From Oscillospiraceae bacterium (GTDB taxonomy: Bacteria > Bacillota > Clostridia > Oscillospirales > Acutalibacteraceae), in NCBI GenBank assembly GCA_902782805.1, contig CACZON010000078.1:1-19142 (forward strand): 19,142 bases of DNA, given 5' to 3'. The notes below the pieces were generated by a model, which saw nothing but the letters and a program-made list of their open reading frames with translations, did no database searches and was not told where the DNA came from. This document shows, piece by piece, positions 6,935-14,803 of this stretch (within the stretch, counting starts at the first letter, position 1; the number at the start of each line of letters is the position of its first letter). A program made the translations under genes and the position numbers.

Positions 6935-7438
6935 ATGATCATCTTGGGGATCGACCCGGGATATGCAATCGTAGGCTACGGTGTAATCGACGCGAACGCG
7001 GGGAAATACCGCCCGATCTCCTACGGCGCGATCCTGACCGAGGCGGACGAAGCGTTTACGAAGCGGCTTTCCGTCATTTACGACGATCTCAACGAGATCA
7101 TCCGGCGCTACCGCCCGGATGCGGTTTCGATCGAAAAGCTCTTCTATCATTCTAACCAGAAAACCGTGATCGGCGTTGCCGAGGCGCGCGGCGTAACGCT
7201 GCTCGCGATCGAAAAAAACGGGATCCCCTTCTACGAATATACGCCCCTGCAGGTAAAATCGGCGGTCACCGGCTACGGCCGCGCCGAAAAAAAGCAGATC
7301 ATGGAGATGACGCGCCGTCTTCTGGGGCTCTCGGAGCTTCCGAAGCCGGACGACGCGGCCGACGCGCTCGCGATGGCGATCTGCCACGGCCAGCATCTCG
7401 GCGCGGTTTACCGCCAGAATCTGATCGGAGGAAAATAA
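6935..7438 (+). CDS. ruvC: Crossover junction endodeoxyribonuclease RuvC
   Basis: The Holliday junction resolvase that nicks two opposite strands of a four-way junction, acting as a dimer with RuvAB. The protein has 167 residues, a normal length. It starts MIILGIDPG, which supplies the first catalytic Asp. SIEKLFYHSNQKT carries the catalytic Glu, and PDDAADALAMAICH carries the final two Asp of the RNase H-like active site. VAEARGV is also a family motif. The gene is first in a ruvC-ruvA-ruvB operon with one base between its stop and the ruvA ATG. It has its own promoter with an extended -10. Confidence 0.96.
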   Translation: MIILGIDPGYAIVGYGVIDANAGKYRPISYGAILTEADEAFTKRLSVIYDDLNEIIRRYRPDAVSIEKLFYHSNQKTVIGVAEARGVTLLAIEKNGIPFYEYTPLQVKSAVTGYGRAEKKQIMEMTRRLLGLSELPKPDDAADALAMAICHGQHLGAVYRQNLIGGK

Positions 7439-7439
7439 G

Positions 7440-8045
7440 ATGTTTTACAGCTTAACGGGAACGCTCGTCCATACCGAGCCCGGCGTTACGGTCATCGAAT
7501 GCGGCGGGGTCGGATATAAATGCTTTACGAGCCTCAATACCCAGCGCCAGCTTCCGGCTTTGGGCGAAAAAGCAAAGCTCTTTACAACCCTCGTGGTGCG
7601 CGAGGACGCGATGGATCTCTACGGCTTTTTCTCGCAGAGCGAGCAGAACTGCTTCCGGCTGCTAAACGGGATCTCCGGCGTTGCCGCGAGCAAGGCGCTC
7701 TCGATCTTGTCCGAGCTGACGCCCCAGGCCGTAGCGCTTGCCGCCGCATCGGGCGACAGCAAGGCCTTCGCCCGCGCGAACGGGATCGGCCCGAAGCTCG
7801 CCCAGCGGATCGTGCTTGAGCTGCGCGATAAGGTCTCCTCGATCGGCGCCTCGGAGGAATACGCCGGCCAGCTCTCGGCGGCGGGTCAGATTTCGGCTTC
7901 TCAGAACGCCCAGGAGGCGGTCAACGCCCTGACCGTTCTGGGATATACGCCCTCTGAGGCCGCGGCGGTTGTCGGCAGATTCGACAGCGCGCTGCCGGTG
8001 GAGGAACTGATCACCCGCGCGCTGCGCGCGATGGCTTCGAAATAA
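7440..8045 (+). CDS. ruvA: Holliday junction branch migration protein RuvA
   Basis: Binds the four-way junction as a tetramer and loads RuvB. The 201-residue protein has the N-terminal OB fold (start MFYSLTGTL), the acidic pin residues E55 and D56 in VVREDAMDLYGF, two helix-hairpin-helix motifs (about 71-90 and 107-127) and the C-terminal RuvB-binding helices (AVNALTVLGYTPSEA). The second HhH is canonical (ANGIGPKLAQRIVLELRDK). The first reads GISGVAASKALSILS, with the usual GVG-PK hairpin changed to GVA-AS. GGAGG upstream inside the end of ruvC gives the start. Confidence 0.96.
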   Translation: MFYSLTGTLVHTEPGVTVIECGGVGYKCFTSLNTQRQLPALGEKAKLFTTLVVREDAMDLYGFFSQSEQNCFRLLNGISGVAASKALSILSELTPQAVALAAASGDSKAFARANGIGPKLAQRIVLELRDKVSSIGASEEYAGQLSAAGQISASQNAQEAVNALTVLGYTPSEAAAVVGRFDSALPVEELITRALRAMASK

Positions 8046-8049
8046 TCGG

Positions 8050-8056
8050 GGAGGTG
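8050..8056 (+). promoter_or_regulatory. Ribosome binding site supporting a TTG start for ruvB
   Basis: GGAGGTG is followed by 7 bases and then TTG at 8064. No in-frame ATG or GTG lies between here and the conserved start of the ATPase, so the TTG start is well supported. Confidence 0.75.
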
Positions 8057-8063
8057 GATCCAT

Positions 8064-9143
8064 TTGGCCTATACGGAACATACGAATTTTCAGCCGGAAG
8101 ACGGCTTCGATTTTGAAAACCGGCTCACCTCGCCGGAATATACCTCCGGAGATTTCGATACCGAAAACCCCCTGCGCCCGAAAACGCTCTCGGAATACGT
8201 CGGGCAGGATAAGGCAAAGGAGAATCTGAGCGTATTCATCAACGCGGCGAAAAAGCGCGGCGAAGCGCTCGACCACGTTCTGCTCTACGGCCCGCCGGGT
8301 CTCGGCAAAACGACGCTTGCGGGGATCATTGCCAACGAGCTCGGGGTGAATTTCCGCGTCACGAGCGGCCCGGCGATCGAACGCCCGGGCGACCTTGCGG
8401 CGCTTTTGACGAATCTATCCGCCGGCGACGTTCTCTTTATCGACGAGGTCCACCGCCTTTCGCGCCAGGTCGAAGAGATCCTCTACCCGGCTATGGAGGA
8501 TTTCGCGCTCGATATCGTCAACGGCAAAGGCCAGATGGCGGCTTCCTATCATCTGCCGCTGCCGAAGTTCACGCTCGTGGGCGCCACCACGCGCGCCGGC
8601 CAGCTTTCTGCGCCCTTGCGCGACCGGTTCGGCGTGATCCTGCGCCTCGAGATGTATACGCCCGAGGAGCTCTCGCGGATCGTGGAGCGAAGCGCCGGGA
8701 TCCTCGGGATCATGATCGAAAAGGAAGGCGCGCTGGAGATCGCCTCGCGCTCGCGCGGAACGCCGCGTATCGCCAACCGCCTGCTGCGCCGGGTCCGCGA
8801 TTTCGCGGAGCTGCTCAGCAACGGGATCATTACGCTCGAAAGCGCCCGCGTTGCGCTCGACCGGCTGGAAATCGATGAGATCGGCCTCGACGCGAACGAC
8901 CGCCGCATGCTCGACGCGATCATCCGCTTCTATCACGGCGGACCGGTCGGGATCGAAACGATCGCTTCGATCGTGGGCGAGGAGTCGATCACCCTCGAAG
9001 ACGTCGTCGAGCCTTATCTGATGCAGATCGGTTTTTTGTCGCGCACCCCGCGCGGCCGGATCGTTACGAAGGCGGCCTACGACCACCTCGGGATCCCGAT
9101 GCCCTCGGCGGCCGCGGGCCAGAACCAGCAAACGCTGTTTTAA
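8064..9143 (+). CDS. ruvB: Holliday junction branch migration helicase RuvB
   Basis: An AAA+ hexameric motor that drives branch migration with RuvA. The protein has 359 residues. Motifs are LRPKTLSEYVGQD (37-49), Walker A GPPGLGKT (76-83), Walker B with DEVH (127-130), sensor 1 ATTR (174-177), arginine finger RDRFG (186-190) and sensor 2 RGTPRIANRLLRR (231-243), followed by the winged-helix domain ending in GFLSRTPRGR. The N-terminal extension before LRPK is about 36 residues, somewhat long for the family. Translation starts at TTG after a strong ribosome binding site. It is the third gene of the ruvCAB operon. Confidence 0.97.
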   Translation: MAYTEHTNFQPEDGFDFENRLTSPEYTSGDFDTENPLRPKTLSEYVGQDKAKENLSVFINAAKKRGEALDHVLLYGPPGLGKTTLAGIIANELGVNFRVTSGPAIERPGDLAALLTNLSAGDVLFIDEVHRLSRQVEEILYPAMEDFALDIVNGKGQMAASYHLPLPKFTLVGATTRAGQLSAPLRDRFGVILRLEMYTPEELSRIVERSAGILGIMIEKEGALEIASRSRGTPRIANRLLRRVRDFAELLSNGIITLESARVALDRLEIDEIGLDANDRRMLDAIIRFYHGGPVGIETIASIVGEESITLEDVVEPYLMQIGFLSRTPRGRIVTKAAYDHLGIPMPSAAAGQNQQTLF

Positions 9144-9173
9144 AAACTCTGAAAAAAGAGAGGTTAACATAAT

Positions 9174-10523
9174 ATGGGAAGACTGTTTGGAACCGACGGC
9201 GTTCGCGGCGTTGCGAACACCGAATTGACAAACGAGCTTGCGTACAAAATCGGCCGTGCGGCGGCCGCCGTGCTTTCGCGCGGGGGGAACGCGCATCCGA
9301 AGATCCTGATCGGCAAGGATACGCGCATCTCCTCCGATATGCTTGAAAACGCGCTGGCGGCGGGGCTCTGCTCCGTTGGGGCCAACGTTCAGAAGCTCGG
9401 CGTGATCTCGACCCCGGCGGTCGCGTATCTCGTCTCGCTTTACGAAGCGGACGCGGGCGTGATGATCTCGGCGTCGCACAACTCTTTTGAGTTCAACGGC
9501 ATCAAGATTTTCAGCTCCACGGGCTATAAGCTCCCCGACGCGGTAGAGGACGAGATCGAAGCGCTGATTCTCGGCGAAAAAGAGGCCGCGGAACCGCTCT
9601 CCGGCGCGGCGCTCGGGCGTGAGATCGAAGCGGGCGATCCGCTCGGCGATTATATCGAACACGTCAAATCGACGGTTTCCGAGGATTTCTCCGGCATGGA
9701 GATCGCGTTCGACTGCGCCAACGGCTCCTCGTCGGTTACGGCGCAGCGGATCTTCTCCTCGCTCGGCGTGAAGTGCCGTATGATCCACGATACGCCCGAC
9801 GGAATCAACATCAACGATCACTGCGGCTCAACGCATCTGGAATCTCTGCAGCAGTACGTGCGCGAGAACGGCCTCGCCGCGGGCTTCGCTTTCGACGGCG
9901 ACGCGGACCGCTGCCTCGGCGTCGATGAAAACGGAAACCTCGTCGACGGCGATATGATCATGGCCTTCGTCGGCACGCAGCTGAAAAAAGAAGGAACGCT
10001 CGACGGCAACACGATCGTCGGAACGATCCTTTCGAATCTCGGCCTGATCAAATACTGCGAAAAGGCCGGCCTCAACTTCTCGGCGACGAAGGTCGGCGAC
10101 CGCTACGTCCTTGAAGAAATGCTCGACAAGGGCTACGTTCTCGGCGGCGAGCAGAGCGGCCACCTGATTTTCAAGCACTTTGCAACGACCGGAGACGGCC
10201 AGCTGACCGCGGCGCAGGTTCTCGCCGTGATGAAAAAGACGGGCAAAAAGCTCTCCGAGCTTGCCTCCTGCATGCAGACCTATCCGCAGGTCTCCGTCAA
10301 CGTCAAGGTCACGAACGAAGGCAAGGAGCGCTTCGCCGGGGAAGAAACCGTCCAGGCGGCGGTGAAGGCCGCGGCGGAAAAGCTCGGCCAAAACGGCCGG
10401 ATCATCGTTCGTCCCTCCGGAACCGAACCGCTGCTGCGCGTGATGGTCGAGGGAATCGACCGCGACGAAATCGCCGCCGTTGCCAACGGCGTTGCGGACG
10501 TCATCCGCGAAAAGCTGACCTGA
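9174..10523 (+). CDS. glmM: Phosphoglucosamine mutase
   Basis: Interconverts glucosamine-6-phosphate and glucosamine-1-phosphate on the way to UDP-GlcNAc for peptidoglycan. At 449 residues the protein is the usual family length. It begins GRLFGTDGVRGVAN, has the phospho-serine loop ISASHNSFEFNG with Ser101, the metal-binding loop DGDADR (241-246), the sugar-binding motif GEQSGH (325-330) and the phosphate-binding loop RPSGTEP (413-419). The GEQSGH motif separates GlmM from phosphomannomutases. The ATG follows GAGAGG (9158-9163). The gene starts 30 bases after ruvB with no terminator, so co-transcription is likely. Confidence 0.97.
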   Translation: MGRLFGTDGVRGVANTELTNELAYKIGRAAAAVLSRGGNAHPKILIGKDTRISSDMLENALAAGLCSVGANVQKLGVISTPAVAYLVSLYEADAGVMISASHNSFEFNGIKIFSSTGYKLPDAVEDEIEALILGEKEAAEPLSGAALGREIEAGDPLGDYIEHVKSTVSEDFSGMEIAFDCANGSSSVTAQRIFSSLGVKCRMIHDTPDGININDHCGSTHLESLQQYVRENGLAAGFAFDGDADRCLGVDENGNLVDGDMIMAFVGTQLKKEGTLDGNTIVGTILSNLGLIKYCEKAGLNFSATKVGDRYVLEEMLDKGYVLGGEQSGHLIFKHFATTGDGQLTAAQVLAVMKKTGKKLSELASCMQTYPQVSVNVKVTNEGKERFAGEETVQAAVKAAAEKLGQNGRIIVRPSGTEPLLRVMVEGIDRDEIAAVANGVADVIREKLT

Positions 10524-10552
10524 TCGAAGTATAGAGAAACGAGGGAATCCTC

Positions 10553-11413
10553 TTGAGAGTCGCAAACTGGGAAGACTATGAGCTGATCGATGCGTCCGGC
10601 GGCGAAAAACTCGAACGATGGAAGGATATCGTCCTGATTCGCCCCGATCCGCAGGTGATCTGGAATACCCCGAAGGAAAACCCGCTCTGGAAAAGCGCCC
10701 ACGCGCGCTATCAGCGCTCGTCCTCCGGCGGCGGAAGCTGGCAGGTCTATCGGACCCTTCCGCCCGATTGGACGATCTGTTGGCGCGATCTTACCTTCCG
10801 CGTCAAGACGATGGGCTTTAAGCATACGGGAATTTTCCCGGAGCAGGCGGTCAACTGGGACTACGCGGCCAAAAAGATCCGCGAGGCCGGCCGGCCGGTC
10901 CGGGTGCTCAACCTCTTTGGCTACACCGGCGCGGCAACGGTCGCCTGCCTCAAGGCGGGCGCCTCGGTCTGCCACGTAGACGCTTCGCGCGGGATGGTGA
11001 CCTGGGCGCGTGAAAACTCGATCGCCAGCGGCGTGGCGGAATCGCCGGTGCGCTGGATCGTAGACGACTGCGTCAAGTTCGTTGCGCGCGAGGTGCGCCG
11101 CGGCAGCCGTTACGACGCGATCATCATGGATCCGCCGTCTTACGGGCGCGGCCCGGCGGGGGAGATCTGGCGCCTGGAGGACAATATCTTTGCGCTGGTC
11201 GAAACCTGCGCGCAGCTTCTGTCGGAAGATGCGATCTTCTTTATGCTCAATTCCTATACGGCGGGGCTCTCGCCCTCGGTTATGGAATACATTCTCGGCG
11301 TGCTGCTGAAAAAACCGTTCGGCGGAAAGATCCGGGCCGACGAAATCGGCCTGCGCGCGCGGGAAAGCGGCCTCGTTCTGCCCTGCGGCAGCACGGCCAT
11401 CTGGGAAAAATAA
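10553..11413 (+). CDS. Class I SAM-dependent methyltransferase, RlmI-like (rRNA cytosine-C5 family)
   Basis: A 286-residue protein resembling the catalytic domain of RlmI-type 23S rRNA methyltransferases. SAM-binding motif I is VLNLFGYTGAATVACLKAGA (117-136), followed by acidic D143 in HVDAS and motif IV DPPSYGRG (193-200). The segment before motif I (MGFKHTGIFPEQAVNW) matches the MGFRHTGLFPEQ style of this group. No PUA domain is visible at the N-terminus, unlike E. coli RlmI. Start is a TTG at 10553 after GAGGGAA, since no in-frame ATG lies upstream of the conserved part. It follows glmM by 29 bases. The exact RNA target cannot be read from sequence. Confidence 0.85.
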   Translation: MRVANWEDYELIDASGGEKLERWKDIVLIRPDPQVIWNTPKENPLWKSAHARYQRSSSGGGSWQVYRTLPPDWTICWRDLTFRVKTMGFKHTGIFPEQAVNWDYAAKKIREAGRPVRVLNLFGYTGAATVACLKAGASVCHVDASRGMVTWARENSIASGVAESPVRWIVDDCVKFVAREVRRGSRYDAIIMDPPSYGRGPAGEIWRLEDNIFALVETCAQLLSEDAIFFMLNSYTAGLSPSVMEYILGVLLKKPFGGKIRADEIGLRARESGLVLPCGSTAIWEK

Positions 11414-11497
11414 CGCGAAACCCGGGCGCCGCCCCGACCGAAACAAAGAACCGGCGGGGACCGCGGCCCGATGAATTTTGGAGAGAATCAGCAAATC

Positions 11498-12346
11498 ATG
11501 GGATTTATCAAAACGGAAAACGTATCGTTTTCGTATGACACCGGCGAAGGCGCCGAGCAGAATCTTGTCCTTTCCGGCATCACGATGCAGATCGAAAAGG
11601 GCGAGTTCGTTGCTCTTTTGGGCCATAACGGAAGCGGAAAATCGACCCTCGCGAAGCACTTCAACGCGATGCTGCTGCCGAGCGGGGGGAAAGTCTACGT
11701 CGACGGGCTCGATACCCTCGACGAATCGCTCAAATATCAGATCCGCCGCAAAGCGGGTCTCGTCCTGCAGAATCCGGATAACCAGCTCGTTGCGAGCATC
11801 GTTGAGGAAGACGTCGCCTTCGGGCCGGAGAACCTCGGGATTCCTTCCGAGGAGATCCGCCGCCGGGTCGACGAAGCGCTCAAAACGGTCGGCATGTACG
11901 AGCACCGGACCCACGCGCCCCACAAGCTCTCCGGCGGCCAGAAGCAGCGCGTCGCGATCGCGGGGATCCTCGCGATGGAGCCGGACTGCATCGTTCTGGA
12001 CGAACCGACCGCGATGCTCGATCCGCAGGGACGCTCCGAGGTGCTCGATACGATCCGCCGCCTCAACCGCGAGAAGGGGATCACGATCGTTCTGATCACC
12101 CACTATATGGACGAAGCGGTTCTGGCGGACCGCGTCGTCGTGATGGACGACGGAAAGATCCTCAAAGAGGGTACGCCGAAGGAGGTCTTCTCCGAGGTGG
12201 AGCTTCTGAAGGAACATTCGCTCGACGTCCCCCAGGCGACGGAGCTGATCTGGCGCCTGAGAAAAGCGGGATTCGAATTCCCCGCGGACGTTCTTTTTGA
12301 GGACGAGTGCGTCGATCTGCTCGAAGCGACGCTGGAAGGGCGGTGA
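11498..12346 (+). CDS. ecfA1: ECF transporter ATPase subunit EcfA1
   Basis: One of two ABC ATPases that power energy-coupling factor importers for vitamins and metals. It pairs with EcfA2 beneath EcfT at the inner face of the membrane. With the start at 11498 it has 282 residues: IKTENVSFSYD at the N-terminus, Walker A GHNGSGKST (42-50), Q-loop QNPDNQ (91-96), signature LSGGQ (144-148), Walker B ending DE (168-169) and switch His202. QNPDNQ is typical of EcfA1. An in-frame ATG at 11471 would add nine residues. I prefer 11498 by family length, although neither start has an ideal ribosome binding site (GGAGAG lies 12 bases before 11498). The stop runs into ecfA2. Confidence 0.95.
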   Translation: MGFIKTENVSFSYDTGEGAEQNLVLSGITMQIEKGEFVALLGHNGSGKSTLAKHFNAMLLPSGGKVYVDGLDTLDESLKYQIRRKAGLVLQNPDNQLVASIVEEDVAFGPENLGIPSEEIRRRVDEALKTVGMYEHRTHAPHKLSGGQKQRVAIAGILAMEPDCIVLDEPTAMLDPQGRSEVLDTIRRLNREKGITIVLITHYMDEAVLADRVVVMDDGKILKEGTPKEVFSEVELLKEHSLDVPQATELIWRLRKAGFEFPADVLFEDECVDLLEATLEGR

Positions 12347-12354
12347 CGTGGAAG

Positions 12355-13218
12355 ATGGCACTGCTCGAACTTCGTGACGTTACCTATATCTACGGCGAGA
12401 ACACGCCGTTTCGCTCCGTTGCGGTCGACGGCGTGAGCCTGTCGATCGAAGAAGGAGAGTATATCGGGGTCATCGGTCATACCGGAAGCGGAAAATCGAC
12501 CCTGATCCAGCAGTTCAACGGCCTGCTGCGCCCGACCTCGGGGAAAGTGCTCCTGCGGGGAAAGGATATCTGGGAGGAGCCGAAAAAGATCCGTTCGGTG
12601 CGCTTCCAGGTCGGAATGGTCTTCCAGTATCCGGAGCATCAGCTCTTTGAGGAGACCGTTCTGCGCGATATTGCCTTCGGCCCGAAGAACATGGGCCTTT
12701 CCGAGGAGGAAGCGAAAGAGCGCGCCAGAAAGGCGGCGCAGTTCGTCGGCCTGCGCGAGGAGCTCTATGAAAAATCGCCCTTCGAGCTCTCCGGCGGCGA
12801 AAAACGAAGGGTTGCGATCGCCGGCGTGATCGCGATGGATCCCGACGTTCTGATTCTCGATGAACCGACCGCCGGCCTCGATCCGAGCGGGCGCAATCTG
12901 CTGCTTTCTCAGATCGAAAAATACCACCGGGAACGGAAAAATACCGTTCTGCTCGTCTCCCACAGCATGGAGGATATCGCAAAGGCTGCGGACCGCCTGC
13001 TTGTGATGAACCACGGACGGGTTGAAATGTTTGAAGATACCAGGAGCGTCTTCTCTCAGGAGGAACGCCTCGAAAAAATCGGTCTGCGCGTTCCGCAGAT
13101 CACGAAGATCATGGCGCGTCTCCACGCGGCGGGGATCCCCGTCGATCCCGGCGCGCTGACGGTGGAGGAAGCGTTTGACGCGCTCGTACCGCTTCTGAAA
13201 GGAGGCGATCGGGCATGA
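12355..13218 (+). CDS. ecfA2: ECF transporter ATPase subunit EcfA2
   Basis: The partner ATPase to EcfA1. It has 287 residues from the ATG at 12355: Walker A GHTGSGKST (41-49), Q-loop QYPEHQLFEE (91-100), signature LSGGEKRRVAIAG (145-157), Walker B with DE (169-170) and switch His203. QYPEHQLFE is the usual EcfA2 form. GGTGA (12342-12346) gives 8-base spacing to the ATG and overlaps the ecfA1 stop. A GTG at 12343 is possible in frame but badly spaced. The last four bases overlap the ecfT start (ATGA), so the three subunits are probably translationally coupled. Confidence 0.95.
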   Translation: MALLELRDVTYIYGENTPFRSVAVDGVSLSIEEGEYIGVIGHTGSGKSTLIQQFNGLLRPTSGKVLLRGKDIWEEPKKIRSVRFQVGMVFQYPEHQLFEETVLRDIAFGPKNMGLSEEEAKERARKAAQFVGLREELYEKSPFELSGGEKRRVAIAGVIAMDPDVLILDEPTAGLDPSGRNLLLSQIEKYHRERKNTVLLVSHSMEDIAKAADRLLVMNHGRVEMFEDTRSVFSQEERLEKIGLRVPQITKIMARLHAAGIPVDPGALTVEEAFDALVPLLKGGDRA

Positions 13219-14027
13219 TCCGCGATATTACCCTCGGCCAGTTTATCCCGGGAGGATCGGTGATTCACCGGCTCGATCCGAGGATCAAGCTGCTTTTGAC
13301 CTTCGTCGTGATCGTTTTCCTCTTCGTCGCGGGGAATTTCATCGCCATGGGCTTGATGGTGGCCTTCGTTCTGCTTGCGATGATCCTCTCCGGTGTTTCG
13401 ATGCGGCTCTATCTGAAGAGCATGAAGGCGATCCTCTTTATCATTCTGTTTACTTCGATTCTGAACCTCTTCTACGGCAGCGGAGAGCCGATCCTTCAGG
13501 TCGGCTTTATCAAGATCACGCTCGACGGCGTTCTGCGCGCGGCGTATATTTCGCTGCGGATCATCTGCCTCGTCTTTATCAGCTCCGTTCTGACCTTTAC
13601 GACTTCGCCGACCGAGCTGACCGACGCGCTCGAGCGGCTGATGAAACCGCTGCGCTATCTCAAAGTCCCGGTCCATGAGATCGCGATGATGATGACGATC
13701 GCGCTGCGCTTCGTCCCGACGCTCCTCGAGGAGACCGACAAGATCATGAGTGCCCAGAAGGCCCGCGGCGCGGACCTCGAAAGCGGCGGGATCTTCCAGC
13801 GCATCCGCGCGCTCGTCCCGATCCTGATCCCGCTCTTCGTTTCGGCGTTCCGCCGGGCGTACGACCTCGCAATGGCGATGGAATGCCGCTGCTACCACGG
13901 CGGCGAGGGCAGAACGAAGATGAAGCAGCTTCATCTCCGGCGCCTCGATTTTCTGATCCTTGCCGTAACGCTGCTCGTCTGCGCGGGCGTGATCCTCATC
14001 AATATCTTTTTCCCGGGGATGGTATAA
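13215..14027 (+). CDS. ecfT: ECF transporter transmembrane subunit EcfT
   Basis: The membrane scaffold of the ECF energising module, which links the two ATPases to interchangeable substrate-binding S proteins. It has 270 residues and begins IPGGSVIHRLDPRIKLLLTF, a family signature. Hydrophobic segments lie near 26-60, 70-87, 105-130 and 243-266. The two coupling-helix motifs are present: AQKARGAD (ARG at 183-185) and AMECRCYHGG (around 221-230). Together with ecfA1 and ecfA2 it forms a complete shared module. No S component is encoded in the window, so the substrates must be set by genes elsewhere. Confidence 0.95.
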   Translation: MIRDITLGQFIPGGSVIHRLDPRIKLLLTFVVIVFLFVAGNFIAMGLMVAFVLLAMILSGVSMRLYLKSMKAILFIILFTSILNLFYGSGEPILQVGFIKITLDGVLRAAYISLRIICLVFISSVLTFTTSPTELTDALERLMKPLRYLKVPVHEIAMMMTIALRFVPTLLEETDKIMSAQKARGADLESGGIFQRIRALVPILIPLFVSAFRRAYDLAMAMECRCYHGGEGRTKMKQLHLRRLDFLILAVTLLVCAGVILINIFFPGMV

Positions 14028-14029
14028 GC

Positions 14030-14803
14030 ATGAGAAATCTTCTCGTCAAAATCGCCTACGACGGCAGCCGCTACCACGGCTGGCAGGTCCAGGAAAACGC
14101 CCTCTCGGTACAGACGGTGTTCCAGAGCGCGCTCGAGCGGATCCTCGCGGAAAAGGTCGAGCTCAAGGGCTGCAGCCGGACCGATACCGGCGTTCACGCG
14201 CGCCAGTACGCGATCAGCTTCAAAACGACGCGGGGGATCCCCTGCCAAAGCCTTGTCTTTGCGCTCAACCGCTTTCTGCCGGGCGATATCGCGGCGGTTT
14301 CCTGCGAAGAGGTTCCGGAGGAATTCCATGCGCGCTATTCCTGCCGCGGAAAAGAATACGTCTACGAGATCTGGAACGAACCGGTTCGCAACGCGTTTCT
14401 TGAAAACCGCGCGCTCCACCACAGATACCCCCTCGACGTTGAAAGAATGAACCGCGCGGCCTCGTATTTCCTCGGGCGCCACGATTTTTCAACCTTCTGC
14501 ACGGGCGACCGGCGCGAGGCGAACAACCTGGAGCGGACGGTGTTCCGCTCGGAGGTGACGCGCGAAGGGAGCCTCGTGCGCTTTACCGTTGCGGCCGACG
14601 GATTCCTCTACAATATGGTCCGGATCATGGTCGGAACGCTGCTCGAGGTATCGCGCGGGCGCTTTTCGCCCGAGGAGATCCCCGAAATGATCAAACGAAA
14701 AAACCGCAAGGCGGCCGGACCGACGGCGCCTGCCTGCGGACTCTATCTCAACCGCGTTTTTTACGAAGGAGGTGAAGACGAATGGACGAAGAAAAGGATT
14801 TAG
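14030..14803 (+). CDS. truA: tRNA pseudouridine(38-40) synthase TruA
   Basis: Isomerises uridines at positions 38-40 in the anticodon stem-loop of tRNAs. The 257-residue protein has the N-terminal NLLVKIAYDGSRYHGWQ, the catalytic loop GCSRTDTGVHA with Asp52, HDFSTFC in the middle and FLYNMVRIMVGTLLEV near the C-terminus, all diagnostic of TruA. The ATG at 14030 follows GGGGAT and lies two bases after the ecfT stop. The frame is open further upstream inside ecfT, but that part reads as shadow. The ecfA1-ecfA2-ecfT-truA order is a standard Bacillota block. The gene's end overlaps the next start by 22 bases. Confidence 0.97.
   Translation: MRNLLVKIAYDGSRYHGWQVQENALSVQTVFQSALERILAEKVELKGCSRTDTGVHARQYAISFKTTRGIPCQSLVFALNRFLPGDIAAVSCEEVPEEFHARYSCRGKEYVYEIWNEPVRNAFLENRALHHRYPLDVERMNRAASYFLGRHDFSTFCTGDRREANNLERTVFRSEVTREGSLVRFTVAADGFLYNMVRIMVGTLLEVSRGRFSPEEIPEMIKRKNRKAAGPTAPACGLYLNRVFYEGGEDEWTKKRI
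14766..14775 (+). promoter_or_regulatory. Consensus Shine-Dalgarno site inside the end of truA
   Basis: AAGGAGGTGA is an extended match to the 16S anti-SD sequence. It is spaced 6 bases from the ATG at 14782 and lies within truA codons, which fixes the overlapping start of the next gene. Confidence 0.8.

Noticed and set aside
8415..9821. 468-residue open frame on the minus strand opposite ruvB and glmM
   Set aside because: It is the mirror of two clear genes and crosses the gap between them, with no family features.
10280..12361. 693-residue open frame on the minus strand opposite glmM, the methyltransferase and ecfA1
   Set aside because: It spans three well-supported genes on the other strand and their gaps, is Arg/Asp-rich and has no recognisable motif. 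Long antisense frames are expected in GC-rich coding DNA.
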